Shown here piece by piece: positions 19,736 through 28,726 of a DNA stretch of 64,000 bases; the stretch's first letter is position 1, and every line of letters starts with the position of its first letter. This stretch comes from Betaproteobacteria bacterium. Lineage in GTDB: Bacteria; Pseudomonadota; Gammaproteobacteria; Burkholderiales; Thiobacillaceae. Both the position numbers and the translations under genes were made by a program. The notes beneath the pieces were generated by a model. That model was not told the DNA's origin. It did no database searches and was given only the letters and a program-made list of their open reading frames with translations. The stretch covers positions 62,001 to 126,000 of the forward strand of contig JACRNB010000004.1 of assembly GCA_016219425.1 (NCBI GenBank), written 5' to 3'.

Positions 19736-20883
19736 GCCTGGAGCGTGTGTACCAGATCAACCTCCAGAAGCATTTCGGCGGGGGCGAGGTCTACACCGCG
19801 TTCCTGACTCGCGCTCTGGCGCAGGCGGGGGTGAAGACCACCTTGGCGACCTCTCCCCATACCGGGTTCTGGGACCGTCTGCTGGGGCCGGACGATTGCG
19901 AGCGTATTGCCGTGGCGGGCGACGCTTCCCTGCTTCAGGGGCTGCCTGCCCGCTCTGTCCTGGTCTTGACCCACGGCGGCCTGGAGCCGGAGATCGCGCA
20001 GGCCCTGGCGGCGCGCCATCGTCTTGTCGGCATTGCCCACATGCCTTTGTATGGACGGCGAGCGGATGCGTTCCGGCATCACCGTCTGGTCATTCCCGTG
20101 TCCGACTATGTGCGCGGCAGCCTCGAAGCGGCGCTGCCGCGTGAAAAGGTATATCCCGTTCCGCTGTACGGCATCGCCGCAGTGTCCCGCCGCGCTTCCG
20201 CCGAGAGCGCCCTGATCCGACGGAGTGAATACGACTGGGATCTGCGCAAGGGCCGGGATCGCATCCTTGCCCGTCTGTACCCGCTCTGGCAGCGGCTGCG
20301 TCCGGTCCAGAACTATGAGCGACGCCCGGGTCTCACGCTGGGCATCGTCTCCAGACTCACGCCGATCAAGCAGTTTCCCGTGTTGCTGAGCCTGTTGGCG
20401 CCCCATATCGCGCGCCAGGAGGGCGTGACGCTGGATATTTTCGGCGCGGGCGGTTACGCCTCGGTGCGCGACCTGCGCCGGGCCCTCCGTCCTCTGGGCG
20501 CGCGCGCCCGGTTTTGGGGCTATCAGCAGGACGTGGGCAGCGTGTACGCGCAGTTGGATTACCTGCTCGCCGGTCTGCCGGAGAAGGAAGCCCTGGGCTT
20601 GAACGTGATCGAGGCGCAGTCCTGCAACCTTCCTGTGCTGGCCGTGCGCGCAGCGCCCTTCACCGAAACCCTGATCGACGCCAAGGGCGGGTTTTTCTAC
20701 GCCGACCCGCGCCAGGACCAGGGCGCGGATTTCGCCCAGCTCCTGCACCGGCTCGCCGCCGCAGACGCGCCCCGTCTCGCCCCGGCGCAGGAACAAACAC
20801 ACCTGGCGCGCTTTTCCGAGGCCGCCTTCACGGCCCGGGTGTCCGCCCTGGCGGATGTCCTGGCCCAACTTCCTGCGCCATGA
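19732..20883 (+). CDS. Glycosyltransferase family 4-like protein
   Basis: 383 residues, 4-bp overlap with the preceding gene. YQINLQKHFGGGEVYTAFLT is a GGGE-type acceptor loop. The centre has LTLGIVSRLTPIKQFPVLLS and LDIFGAGGYASVRDLRRAL. The donor site is LPEKEALGLNVIEAQSCNLP, with the two Glu residues of GT4. It is a cytoplasmic transferase in the LPS operon; the sugar is unknown. Confidence 0.8.
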   Translation: MSLERVYQINLQKHFGGGEVYTAFLTRALAQAGVKTTLATSPHTGFWDRLLGPDDCERIAVAGDASLLQGLPARSVLVLTHGGLEPEIAQALAARHRLVGIAHMPLYGRRADAFRHHRLVIPVSDYVRGSLEAALPREKVYPVPLYGIAAVSRRASAESALIRRSEYDWDLRKGRDRILARLYPLWQRLRPVQNYERRPGLTLGIVSRLTPIKQFPVLLSLLAPHIARQEGVTLDIFGAGGYASVRDLRRALRPLGARARFWGYQQDVGSVYAQLDYLLAGLPEKEALGLNVIEAQSCNLPVLAVRAAPFTETLIDAKGGFFYADPRQDQGADFAQLLHRLAAADAPRLAPAQEQTHLARFSEAAFTARVSALADVLAQLPAP

Positions 20884-21941
20884 ATCCGGAATCGTCTGAA
20901 GTCCGCCCCAGGATATTGATCATTCGGCGCGACAACATCGGGGATCTGGTCTGTACCACGCCGTTGATCCGGGCTTTGCGGACCCGTTTTCCGCAGGCGC
21001 ATATCGCCGCCCTGGTGAACAGTTACAACGCCCCTGTGCTGGAACACAACCCGGATGTGGATGCGGTCCACGCCTATACCAAAGCGAAGCATCGCGGCGC
21101 GGGCGAGAGCCTGTTCGCGGTGTACTGGCGGCGCTGGCGGCTCTTTTCCGGGTTGCGGAAAGCCCGTTTCGATTACGCGCTGATCGCCAGCGCCCCGCCC
21201 CTGGACAAGGCGCTGAAACTGGCCAGATGGGTGCGAGCGCAACACATCATCGGGTTTGCGCGAGCGGGCGAGGCGCCGCGCGGGGTGGATATCCCCATCC
21301 CCTATCAAACCGCTTCCGCCCGACACCAGGTGGAAGAACTCGCGCCCCTGCTTCAGCCCTTCGGCATCCAGGGGCGTATGCCCGCCATGCGGGTGGCGCC
21401 GGACCCCATTGCCCTGGAGCACGCGCGCCGGCGGGTGGATCAGACCGGGTGGCGGGGGGGCGGCCCGCGGCTCCTGGGCATACACATCAGCGCTCGCAAG
21501 GTTCCCCAGCGATGGCCGGCAGAGCGGTTCATCCAGCTTCTGCACGCCTTGCATGCGCAGTGGCGCTGCCGATTTCTGCTGTTCTGGTCCCCGGGCGACG
21601 AGAACAATCCGCACCATCCCGGAGACGACCAGAAGGCCGCCGCCATTCTCGCGGCGTGCGCGGACCTGCCGGTACAGGCTTTTCCCACCGAGACCCTGCA
21701 ACAACTGATTGCCGGTCTGGCGCTGACGCAACGGGTGGTCTGCTCGGATGGCGGGGCCATGCATGTGGCGGCAGCCTTGGGAAAGCCCATCGTTTGCCTG
21801 TTCGGCAACTCGGATGCGGAGGTGTGGCATCCCTGGGGCGTGGAGCATGAGCTGCTGCAACGGCCCAGTCGGGATGTCAGGGATATCCCGCTGGCGGCGG
21901 TGGTGGCCGCCTACGAACGGTTGGAGGGCCGTCTGGCCTGA
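20880..21941 (+). CDS. Glycosyltransferase family 9 (heptosyltransferase-like)
   Basis: 353 residues from ATG 20880, overlapping the previous stop by 4 bp. RILIIRRDNIGDLVCTTPLI is the GT9 N-terminal motif. VVCSDGGAMHVAAALGKPIV is the C-terminal one, with D-G-G..H. HISARKVPQRWPAERF is the central donor element. This is the last gene of the plus-strand operon. Its 3' end overlaps the convergent GT2 gene by 31 bp, so transcription from the two sides collides here. Confidence 0.85.
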   Translation: MNPESSEVRPRILIIRRDNIGDLVCTTPLIRALRTRFPQAHIAALVNSYNAPVLEHNPDVDAVHAYTKAKHRGAGESLFAVYWRRWRLFSGLRKARFDYALIASAPPLDKALKLARWVRAQHIIGFARAGEAPRGVDIPIPYQTASARHQVEELAPLLQPFGIQGRMPAMRVAPDPIALEHARRRVDQTGWRGGGPRLLGIHISARKVPQRWPAERFIQLLHALHAQWRCRFLLFWSPGDENNPHHPGDDQKAAAILAACADLPVQAFPTETLQQLIAGLALTQRVVCSDGGAMHVAAALGKPIVCLFGNSDAEVWHPWGVEHELLQRPSRDVRDIPLAAVVAAYERLEGRLA

Positions 21942-22726
21942 AGTTCCCGCAGCTTGGCGTACTTGAGAAAGCTGGTCAGGCAGCCGAGGGCGATGTGCAC
22001 CAGGCCGGGCGCGCCATCGAGAAATCCGCGTCGCAGCAGGTAGAACTTCACGAAGCGCGCGAGCGGGCTGAGCAGCATCTTCAGCATGGAAAAGCGCTGG
22101 CCCGCCGCGTACATGCGCGCGGCCTGGAGGTCGGTGTAGCGGTTCTGCTTGGCGAGGTAATCCGCCAGGCCCTGTTCCGATTCATGCAGCAGATCACCCG
22201 TCAGGCGCGCCACCGGCCCAGCCGTCTCCAGCTTCTCGTGTACCGGGTCCGCGCTCCAGTTGGCGCGGGTACGGTCGAACAGGCGCACGCACCAGTCCGG
22301 GTAGCCCTCGCCGTGACGCAGCCAGCGCCCCATGAACCGGTTGCGGCGCGGCAGGGCGTAGGCGGCGGGGGGTGGGGATTGAGCCGTGGCTCCCTCAACC
22401 CCGGCCCCTCCCCCGGGAGGGGAGGGGAGCAGGGCGGACTCGATGCTGGCGCGAAGTTCCGGGGTGAGGCGCTCGTCCGCATCCAGCGACAACACCCAGT
22501 CGTGCCGGGCCTGGAGCGCGGCGAAGCGCTTCTGCGGGCCGTAGCCCAGCCAGTCCTGGTGCAGCACGCGCGCGCCCAGCGCCTGCGCCAGCGCCTGGGT
22601 GCCGTCCGTGCTGCCGCAATCCACCACCAGCGCCTCGTCGGCGTCCGGCGCGCTTGCGATGCAGTCGCGCAGCAGCGGCGCGGCGTTCAGGGTGACGATG
22701 ACCAGGGAATAGGGTTGGCGGCTCAT
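21911..22726 (-). CDS. Glycosyltransferase family 2 (WaaE/KdtX-like)
   Basis: 271 residues from ATG 22726. The GT-A domain shows SLVIVTLNAAPLLRDCIASA, ALVVDCGSTDGTQALAQALG and WVLSLDADERLTPELR (the DxD-type motif). The C-terminal region RNRFMGRWLRHGEGYPDWCV and FDRTRANWSADPVHEKLE is characteristic of WaaE/KdtX-type enzymes that add a hexose to inner-core heptose I. About 22 residues near 99-121 (PSPPGGGAGVEGATAQSPPP) come from a palindromic repeat inserted in frame and break the homology. It overlaps waaF by 4 bp. Confidence 0.8.
   Translation of the reverse strand: MSRQPYSLVIVTLNAAPLLRDCIASAPDADEALVVDCGSTDGTQALAQALGARVLHQDWLGYGPQKRFAALQARHDWVLSLDADERLTPELRASIESALLPSPPGGGAGVEGATAQSPPPAAYALPRRNRFMGRWLRHGEGYPDWCVRLFDRTRANWSADPVHEKLETAGPVARLTGDLLHESEQGLADYLAKQNRYTDLQAARMYAAGQRFSMLKMLLSPLARFVKFYLLRRGFLDGAPGLVHIALGCLTSFLKYAKLRELQARRPSNRS
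22367..22433. repeat. Palindromic GC-rich repeat inserted in frame in the GT2 gene
   Basis: The stretch contains CCCTCAACCCCGGCCCCTCC next to CCGGGAGGGGAGGGG, an imperfect palindrome. It resembles the widespread intergenic repeats built on CCCTCTCCC/GGGAGAGGG. It encodes low-complexity Pro/Gly residues between two conserved parts of a GT2 fold. Boundaries are approximate. Confidence 0.55.
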
Positions 22727-23745
22727 TGCGGCAGGGCTTCCAGCACCTGTTCCGGCGTCAGTTTGTGGAGGCAGTCCAGGTGGCCGAGCGGGCATTCGCG
22801 CTGGAAGCATGGGCTGCATTCCAGGCCCAGGCGCAGGACGCGCGCGCGGGGCGAGAGCGGCGGCGTATAGCCGGGGTCGCTGGAGCCGTAGATCGCCGCC
22901 AGCGGCGCATCGACGGCGGCGGCCAGGTGCATGAGGCCGGAATCGTTGCTCACCACGGCGCGCGCCAGGGCGAGCAGATCGACCACCTCTTCCAGGGAGG
23001 TAAGGCCGGCAAGGTTGGCGACCGGGGCGGGGAGCAGGGCGGCGATGGCGTCGGTGACGGGGCGGTCCTTGGCCGAGCCGAACAGCCACACCTGCCAGCC
23101 CTGCGCCAGCTTCGCCCGCGCCACGGCGGCGTAATGGGCCTCGGGCCAGCGTTTGGCGGGGCCGAATTCCGCACCGGGACAGAGCGCCAGGATGGGCCGG
23201 TCCGTGTTCAGGCCCTGGCGGGCGAGGGCGGCTTGCTGGGCCTGCGGGTCAATTCTCAATCGGGGATGGCCGGCCTTCCTTGGGGAATGGGGGGGGGACG
23301 CCAGCGCGCAGTAGCGATCCGCCAGCAAGGGCAGCGCCGTCTGGTCCAGCGTGCGCGCGTCGTTGAGCAGGCCGTAGCGGAACTCACCCACATAGCCGGT
23401 GCGCAGCGGAATCCGCGCCAGCCACGGGACCAGGGCGGACTTCCATGAGTTGGGCAGGACGATGGCCTGAGCGTAGTCCTCGGCGCGCAATGCCCGCGCC
23501 AGACGGCGGCGGCCCGCCAGGTCGAACTGGCCGTGCGCGAAGGGGGAGGGGAGGGCGCGCCGCACCTGCGGCATGCGCCCCAGGATGCCCGCCGACCAGG
23601 CTGGGGCGAGCACGTCGATCTGCACCTCGGGCTGGCGCGCGCGCAGGGTCATGAACAGGGATTGCGCCATGATCATGTCGCCCACCCAGGAGGGGCCGAC
23701 GATCAGGATGGCGGGCGCATCGGCGCCCGGAGTTGGATCGCTCAC
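22723..23745 (-). CDS. waaF: Lipopolysaccharide heptosyltransferase II
   Basis: 340 residues from GTG 23745 (GTGA overlap with the upstream gene); GTG 23760 would add five residues. ILIVGPSWVGDMIMAQSLFM is the WaaF N-terminal signature. NSWKSALVPWLARIPLRTGY and CPGAEFGPAKRWPEAHYAAV are WaaF-specific. ARAVVSNDSGLMHLAAAVDA is the GT9 donor motif, and CSPCFQRECPLGHLDCL is the Cys-rich tail. It adds the second heptose of the inner core. With waaC, hldD, hldE and gmhA the inner-core heptose path is nearly complete; gmhB is not in the window. Confidence 0.95.
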   Translation of the reverse strand: MSDPTPGADAPAILIVGPSWVGDMIMAQSLFMTLRARQPEVQIDVLAPAWSAGILGRMPQVRRALPSPFAHGQFDLAGRRRLARALRAEDYAQAIVLPNSWKSALVPWLARIPLRTGYVGEFRYGLLNDARTLDQTALPLLADRYCALASPPHSPRKAGHPRLRIDPQAQQAALARQGLNTDRPILALCPGAEFGPAKRWPEAHYAAVARAKLAQGWQVWLFGSAKDRPVTDAIAALLPAPVANLAGLTSLEEVVDLLALARAVVSNDSGLMHLAAAVDAPLAAIYGSSDPGYTPPLSPRARVLRLGLECSPCFQRECPLGHLDCLHKLTPEQVLEALPQ

Positions 23746-23999
23746 GCGACCTTTTTCCACTCCACCGGGGCGTGGGAGATGCCCAAGAGGCCGTCGATGG
23801 AGATGTCCTCGTCGAGCAGGGGCCAGTGGATGCCGTAGCCGGAAGGGGAGACTTCAAACTGCGCCAGATCCGAGGCGGCGGCATTGCCCAGGCGGGGGGA
23901 GAGTCCCTGCAGCGATGCCTGGATGGTTTGCCCATCCACCTCCAGATGCAGCACGCCGCGCTCGATGCGGATGTTCTTTACGTTGTGGTAGTCGCCCAT
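23742..23999 (-). CDS. DUF2442 family protein (possible toxin-antitoxin partner)
   Basis: 85 residues from ATG 23999. NVKNIRIERGVLHLEVDGQT, then LAQFEVSPSGYGIHWPLLDE and ISIDGLLG match the small DUF2442 family. It is 2 bp downstream of a DUF4160 gene. This DUF4160-DUF2442 pairing is widespread and is usually treated as a candidate type II toxin-antitoxin module, but a toxic activity is not established. It sits between hldD and waaF in the same direction, so it is presumably transcribed with LPS genes. Confidence 0.8.
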   Translation of the reverse strand: MGDYHNVKNIRIERGVLHLEVDGQTIQASLQGLSPRLGNAAASDLAQFEVSPSGYGIHWPLLDEDISIDGLLGISHAPVEWKKVA

Positions 24000-24001
24000 G
24001 T

Positions 24002-24253
24002 TCAACGCCCCCGCTGGAAAAGTTGCCATTGCTCGGTGATGTAGTCGAAGTGCTCGAAGATGATCTTGCGAATCTGCCGCCTATCCTTGGGCGACAGGTT
24101 GTGTGAGAAGGCTTCCCGAATGTCGAAGGTGTCTGGGTTGAGCCAGAACTTGCATTCCATATCACCGTTCTTGCAGTGCACATGCACGGGTTCGCTGCCT
24201 TCATTCGCGTAGAAGAACAGACGCCAGCCTAGCAGGACGAGGATGGTGGGCAT
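24002..24253 (-). CDS. DUF4160 family protein (possible toxin-antitoxin partner)
   Basis: 83 residues. MPTILVLLGWRLFFYANEGS and EPVHVHCKNGDMECKFWL are the DUF4160 signature (F-Y-S/A-N-E..EP.H.HV). The C-terminal half is predicted helical and charged. The gene starts 10 bp after the hldD stop and is followed after 2 bp by DUF2442. The partner role is inferred from the recurrent gene pairing. Confidence 0.85.
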   Translation of the reverse strand: MPTILVLLGWRLFFYANEGSEPVHVHCKNGDMECKFWLNPDTFDIREAFSHNLSPKDRRQIRKIIFEHFDYITEQWQLFQRGR

Positions 24254-24263
24254 GGGATGTCGT

Positions 24264-25214
24264 TCACGCCGGGTGCTGGGTGAGCCAGTCCAGGTACTTC
24301 GGCACGCCTTCCTCCACGCTCATGAAGGGCGCGTCGTAGCCGGCGGCGCGCAGGCGGCTGATGTCGGCCTGGGTGTAGCTCTGGTAGCGGCCTTTGAGGT
24401 GGTCCGGGAAGGGGACGTATTCGATGGCGCCCTCGCCGTGGTACTTGACCACGGCGCGCGCCACGTCATTGAAGCTCTGCGCGCGTCCGGTGCCGACGTT
24501 GAAGATGCCGGAGACGTCCGGGTGGTCCAGCAGCCACAGCTTTACCCGCACCGCGTCTTCCACATGGATGAAGTCGCGCAGTTGCTCGCCGTGGCCGTAG
24601 CCGTCCGTGCCTTCGAACAGGCGCACGTTCTCGCCCTTGAGGATCTGGTGGTGGAAGTGGAAGGCCACGCTGGACATGCTGCCCTTGTGCTGCTCGCGCG
24701 GGCCGTACACGTTGAAGTAGCGCAGGCCGCACACCTGGCTGGTGAGGCTGCCCTTCACTTGTCGCAGGTACTGGTCGAACTGGAACTTGGAGAAGGCGTA
24801 CATGTTGAGCGGGCGCTCGTGTTCGCGCGCTTCCTGGAACACCGGCCCCATGCCGTAGACCGAGGCGGAGGAGGCGTAGATGAACTGGGCCTTCTGCTCC
24901 TGGCACCAGTGCAGCAGCGTCTTGGTGTACTCGAAGTTGTTCTTCATGATGAATTCGCCGTCCCACTCGGTGGTGGAGGAGCAGGCGCCTTCATGCACCA
25001 CGGCGTCGATCTTGCCGAAGGACTGGCCGTCTTTCACCCGTGCGATGAAGTCCAGGCGGTCCACATAGTCCTTGATGTCGCAGTCCGCCAGGTTGCGGAA
25101 CTTGACGCCGTTCTTGAGGTTGTCCACCACCAGGATGTCGGTGATGCCGCGCCCGTTGAGCGCCTTGACCAGATTGCTGCCGATCAGGCCTGCGCCGCCG
25201 GTGACGATGTACAT
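24264..25214 (-). CDS. hldD: ADP-L-glycero-D-manno-heptose 6-epimerase
   Basis: 316 residues, normal HldD size. The NADP-binding Rossmann motif is [20 protein letters not shown], where Leu replaces the more usual Phe. The catalytic region has SSASVYGMG and [14 protein letters not shown] (Tyr-x3-Lys). [20 protein letters not shown] and [20 protein letters not shown] are HldD-specific. It converts ADP-D,D-heptose to the L,D form used by WaaC and WaaF. Gene order places a DUF4160/DUF2442 pair downstream and TumAE upstream. Confidence 0.96.
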   Translation of the reverse strand: MYIVTGGAGLIGSNLVKALNGRGITDILVVDNLKNGVKFRNLADCDIKDYVDRLDFIARVKDGQSFGKIDAVVHEGACSSTTEWDGEFIMKNNFEYTKTLLHWCQEQKAQFIYASSASVYGMGPVFQEAREHERPLNMYAFSKFQFDQYLRQVKGSLTSQVCGLRYFNVYGPREQHKGSMSSVAFHFHHQILKGENVRLFEGTDGYGHGEQLRDFIHVEDAVRVKLWLLDHPDVSGIFNVGTGRAQSFNDVARAVVKYHGEGAIEYVPFPDHLKGRYQSYTQADISRLRAAGYDAPFMSVEEGVPKYLDWLTQHPA

Positions 25215-25236
25215 GAACTGTTCTCCTATTGGCCGA

Positions 25237-25584
25237 TCAGGCCGCTTTCAACATGAAATCCACATGCACCGTGTCATAGGGAAAGACGATCTTTCCATCC
25301 TCGGTCTTGTCCAGAATGCCCGCGTCCAGCAAGGCGTGGACGTCGCCATGCACCGCCTTCACGTCGCGCGCCACGCGTCGCGCCGCCTCGCGCAGGGGCA
25401 TGGGGCCGGCCCCGGCCATGGCGCGCAGGATGTCCCAGCGCTTGGCCGTGAGCACCTGCCAGAGCAGGTCCGTGGAGGCAAAAGCGATGCGGGCATTGGC
25501 CGCCGGGACGCCCGACTCCATGCTCTTGGCAGTCTCTGAGAGCACATCGGCCAGCGGCTTGACTTCAAGTCTCACGGTGTTCAT
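25237..25584 (-). CDS. TumA-type antitoxin, winged-helix regulator (HVO_A0114-like)
   Basis: 115 residues. The C-terminal two-thirds form a winged-helix: [19 protein letters not shown], then [20 protein letters not shown] and [20 protein letters not shown]. This is the predicted-regulator family COG4190/HVO_A0114, found as the antitoxin gene beside TumE. Its start lies 20 bp inside the toxin gene, so the two are translationally coupled with the toxin first. As a DNA-binding antitoxin it probably represses its own promoter. Confidence 0.8.
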   Translation of the reverse strand: MNTVRLEVKPLADVLSETAKSMESGVPAANARIAFASTDLLWQVLTAKRWDILRAMAGAGPMPLREAARRVARDVKAVHGDVHALLDAGILDKTEDGKIVFPYDTVHVDFMLKAA

Positions 25585-25861
25585 GTCGCCACCTTTCGAT
25601 TGCTTCCGAAAAATCCGCCAGCAGTCTGGACGGGCTTTGAAATTCGTATTGCTGTTCTACCTTGCCGACATGGACATGATCGCCCTTGCCGGATTCGTTG
25701 TCGTAACGCAGTACGCATGCGCCGTGTTCGACCAGGGCCAACCGGTATTTGAATAAATGGCGGCATCCGGAAACGGGGGAGGGCAGCCGCCACACCACGA
25801 TCTCGGCAAAGGCAGTCGGGCTCAGGATGACGCGCCGACGTTCAAGAAGTACGGCTTTCAT
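25565..25861 (-). CDS. TumE family toxin (DUF6516)
   Basis: 98 residues. VILSPTAFAEIVVWRLPSPV, HLFKYRLALVEHGACVLRYD and NESGKGDHVHVGK match the TumE/DUF6516 family: the FKYR...G..VLRYDNE.GKGDH.H block is diagnostic. The partner TumA-type gene overlaps its 3' end. The pair is inserted between hldE and hldD, 33 bp after hldE. Activity in this organism is inferred from family. Confidence 0.85.
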   Translation of the reverse strand: MKAVLLERRRVILSPTAFAEIVVWRLPSPVSGCRHLFKYRLALVEHGACVLRYDNESGKGDHVHVGKVEQQYEFQSPSRLLADFSEAIERWRHEHRET

Positions 25862-25894
25862 GTTGTTGATAATGACAACACCATGTCGCCGCCG

Positions 25895-27319
25895 TCAACC
25901 CTTCTGAATGTTCCTGATGATGGCGCTGGTGGAATGCCCCTCCACAAACGGCAGCACTCGCACCTCGCCGCCGGCGGCCTGCACGCAGGGGCCGCCGGCG
26001 ATGTCTTCGATGCGGTAGTCGCCGCCCTTGACCAGCAGGTCGGGCGTGACGCGGCAGATGACGCGCTCGGGCGTGTCTTCGCTGAACGGCACGACCCAGT
26101 CCACCGCCGCCAGGGCGGCGAGCACGATCATGCGCGCCTCCACGCCGTTGATCGGGCGGGTGGCGCCCTTGAGGCGGCGCACGGAGTCGTCGTCGTTTAC
26201 CGCGACGATGAGGCGGTCGCCCAGGGCGCGGGCGCGTTGCAGGTAGTCCACATGGCCGGCGTGGAGGATGTCGAAACAGCCGTTGGTCATGACCACGCGC
26301 TCGCCGGCGGCGCGGGCGCGCGCGACCTGGAGCAGGAGTTCGTCTTCGCTCACCACGCCGCCGCGCACCGGGATGTGGGCGGACATGGCGGCTTCCAGTT
26401 CCTCGGGCGAGACCGTGGCGGTGCCGAGCTTGCCCACCACCACGCCGGCGGCGAGGTTGGACAGCGCCACCGCGTCGCGCATGGGCAGGCCGGCGGCGAG
26501 GGCGGCGGCCAGTACGGCCACGACCGTATCGCCCGCGCCGGTGACGTCGTACACCTCGCGCGCGTGGGTGGGCAGGTGGACGGGGGCGTGGCCGCGTTCC
26601 AGCAGGGTCATGCCCTTTTCGCTGCGGGTGACGAGCAGGGCGGCCAGACCCAGGTCGTCGCGCAGGCGTTCGCCGCGCGCGATCAGGTCGGCGTCGTCGC
26701 TGGCCTTGCCCGCCACGGCGTCGAATTCGGACTGGTTGGGGGTGAGCACGGTGGCGCCGGCGTAGCGGGTGAAGTCCGTGCCCTTGGGGTCCACCACTAC
26801 CGGCAGGCCCAGCGCGCGCGCGGCCTGGATCAGGGCCGGGGCGTCGCGCAACGCGCCCTTGGAGTAGTCCGACAGCACTACAGCGCGGGCGCCGGACAGA
26901 GCGGCCTGGAATCGGCGGGTGACGCCTTCGCCGGTGCAGGCGGGGAACCCGTCTTCGAAGTCCAGGCGGATCAACTGCTGGTGTTTGGAGAGGATGCGCA
27001 GCTTGGTGATGGTGCGGCTGCCCGGCACCGGGGCCAGGGCGCATTCAACCCCTTGCGCAGAGAGCAGATCCTGAAGCAGCACGGCTTCCTGATCTTCTCC
27101 CACCAGCCCCACCAGCACGGTGCGGGCGCCCAGGGCGGCAATGTTGAGGGCCACGTTGGAAGCGCCGCCGGGGCGAAGCTGTTCGCTATCCACGCGCACC
27201 ACCGGTACGGGCGCTTCCGGTGAAATGCGCTGGGCGGGGCCTTGCCAGTAGCGGTCCAGCATGACATCGCCGGTCACCAGAACGCTGGCGGTCGAGAAGT
27301 TGGGTAGTTTCAGGTGCAT
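25895..27319 (-). CDS. hldE: Bifunctional heptose 7-phosphate kinase / heptose 1-phosphate adenylyltransferase
   Basis: 474 residues with the two HldE domains. The N-terminal ribokinase-like kinase (about 1-325) has [37 protein letters not shown] and the catalytic [20 protein letters not shown] near residue 260. The C-terminal adenylyltransferase (about 340-474) has [20 protein letters not shown] and ends in [13 protein letters not shown]. It makes ADP-D,D-heptose from sedoheptulose-derived phosphate with GmhA (divergent, 50 bp away) and GmhB (not in the window). Confidence 0.97.
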   Translation of the reverse strand: MHLKLPNFSTASVLVTGDVMLDRYWQGPAQRISPEAPVPVVRVDSEQLRPGGASNVALNIAALGARTVLVGLVGEDQEAVLLQDLLSAQGVECALAPVPGSRTITKLRILSKHQQLIRLDFEDGFPACTGEGVTRRFQAALSGARAVVLSDYSKGALRDAPALIQAARALGLPVVVDPKGTDFTRYAGATVLTPNQSEFDAVAGKASDDADLIARGERLRDDLGLAALLVTRSEKGMTLLERGHAPVHLPTHAREVYDVTGAGDTVVAVLAAALAAGLPMRDAVALSNLAAGVVVGKLGTATVSPEELEAAMSAHIPVRGGVVSEDELLLQVARARAAGERVVMTNGCFDILHAGHVDYLQRARALGDRLIVAVNDDDSVRRLKGATRPINGVEARMIVLAALAAVDWVVPFSEDTPERVICRVTPDLLVKGGDYRIEDIAGGPCVQAAGGEVRVLPFVEGHSTSAIIRNIQKG

Positions 27320-27369
27320 GGGATGGGTGCGCTTACAATCGCGCGCATTCTACTTTGGCGGATTCCTTC

Positions 27370-27933
27370 ATGCCTTCGCTTGTCTCCAAACTGATCCAAG
27401 ATCACCGCGAAACCGTTGAAGCGCTGGCCGGGATGTCTCCGGAAATCGAGCGTCTGGGCGCGCTGCTTGTGGAGTGTCTGCAAGGCGGCAACAAGGTCAT
27501 GTTGTGCGGAAACGGGGGCAGTGCGGCGGACGCGCAGCATATTGCAGCAGAGCTTGTCGCCCGCTTTGAGACCGAGCGCCGCGCCTTGCCCGCCCTTGCC
27601 TTGACCACGGATACCTCGGCGCTGACCGCCATCGGCAACGATTACGGCTATCTGCATGTGTTCTCGCGCCAGGTGGCGGCGTTGGGGCGGCAGGGCGATG
27701 CGCTCATCGCCATCTCCACCAGCGGCAACAGCGCGAATGTGCTGGCGGCGGTGCAGGCGGCGCGCGAGCAGGGGGTCGTCAGCATTGCCCTGCTGGGCGG
27801 CAGCGGCGGGGCGTTGAAGGCGGCGGCGGACCATGCCCTGGTGATGCCTTCCGCCGTCACCGCGCGGGTTCAGGAGTGCCACATCCTGGTGGGGCATGTC
27901 TGGTGCGCGATGGTGGATGCGGCGTTCCGGTGA
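27370..27933 (+). CDS. gmhA: Phosphoheptose isomerase
   Basis: 187 residues from ATG 27370; an in-frame TTG at 27355 would add five residues. The SIS-domain motifs are VMLCGNGGSAADAQHIAAEL, AIGNDYGYLHVFSRQVAALG and LIAISTSGNSANVLAAVQAA. The C-terminal QECHILVGHVWCAMVD contains the His/Glu catalytic region of GmhA. It converts sedoheptulose 7-phosphate to D-glycero-D-manno-heptose 7-phosphate. It diverges from hldE with only about 50 bp between starts, so the two probably share a bidirectional promoter region. Confidence 0.93.
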   Translation: MPSLVSKLIQDHRETVEALAGMSPEIERLGALLVECLQGGNKVMLCGNGGSAADAQHIAAELVARFETERRALPALALTTDTSALTAIGNDYGYLHVFSRQVAALGRQGDALIAISTSGNSANVLAAVQAAREQGVVSIALLGGSGGALKAAADHALVMPSAVTARVQECHILVGHVWCAMVDAAFR

Positions 27934-27964
27934 GGCGGGTGGCCTCGCCCTGCGCCGTCTGGTT

Positions 27965-28035
27965 TGTAGCGTCGGCATCCTTGCCGGCTCGTTGTGGTTT
28001 CCCCGACAAGAGCCGGCAGGGATGCCGACGCTACA
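27965..28035. repeat. Dispersed palindromic repeat, family A
   Basis: TGTAGCGTCGGCATCCTTGC (27965-27984) with the following CGGCTC is mirrored by GAGCCGGCAGGGATGCCGAC and GCTACA (to 28035). This is a near-perfect inverted repeat of about 26 bp arms around a 19-nt loop. A close copy lies at 56507-56574. Between gmhA and the TVP38 gene it could also act as a terminator hairpin. Confidence 0.85.
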
Positions 28036-28045
28036 GTAAGACGCC

Positions 28046-28726
28046 ATGAAATCCCTGCTCAAAGGCCTGGTCATGATCGCCACGCTGGCCGCGCTGGCGT
28101 GGTTGGCGGAGCGCCTGCATTTCACCGACATGCTCACCGAACACTGGATGGACGCGCAGGTGCGCGGGCAGGGTTGGTCCGGGTATCTCCTGTTCATCGG
28201 CCTGGGGGCGGTCGCCTCCGGCGTCGGCGTGCCGCGCCAGATCGTCGCCTTTCTCGGCGGCTACGTCTTCGGGCTGCTGGAAGGGACGTTGTTCGCGTCG
28301 CTGGCGGTGATGGCGGGTTGCGCGGGCGCGTTCTTCTTTGCGCGCTGGCTGGGGCAGTCGCTGATTCGTCGGCGCTTTGGTCACCGCATCCAGCGAGTGG
28401 ACGCCTTTCTCGGCGCGCATCCCTTTTCCATGGCGGTGGTGATCCGCCTGCTGCCGGTGGGCAACAACCTCGTCACCAACCTGCTGGCAGGGCTTTCCAG
28501 CGTGCGCTTCCCGCCCTTTCTGCTCGGCAGCGGGGTGGGCTATCTGCCCCAGACCGTGGTGTTTGCGCTGGCCGGCAGCGGCGTGCGCCTTGACCCGACC
28601 CTACGTTTTTCCCTGGCGGTGGCGCTGTTTCTGGTCTCCGGTGCGGTGGGGGCGTGGCTGTACCGGCGGCATCGTCTGAACCTTTCGCAAGAGTCGGAAG
28701 ATGATCCCCTGGCTGGGCCGCGATGA
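28046..28726 (+). CDS. TVP38/TMEM64 family membrane protein
   Basis: 226 residues with five or six hydrophobic segments, beginning with [20 protein letters not shown]. The family motif is in [20 protein letters not shown] (G.P......GG..FG...G) and in [20 protein letters not shown]. These are members of the DedA/VTT superfamily, implicated in lipid scrambling or flipping in other organisms. The role here is inferred. It overlaps the aat start by 26 bp. Confidence 0.85.
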   Translation: MKSLLKGLVMIATLAALAWLAERLHFTDMLTEHWMDAQVRGQGWSGYLLFIGLGAVASGVGVPRQIVAFLGGYVFGLLEGTLFASLAVMAGCAGAFFFARWLGQSLIRRRFGHRIQRVDAFLGAHPFSMAVVIRLLPVGNNLVTNLLAGLSSVRFPPFLLGSGVGYLPQTVVFALAGSGVRLDPTLRFSLAVALFLVSGAVGAWLYRRHRLNLSQESEDDPLAGPR

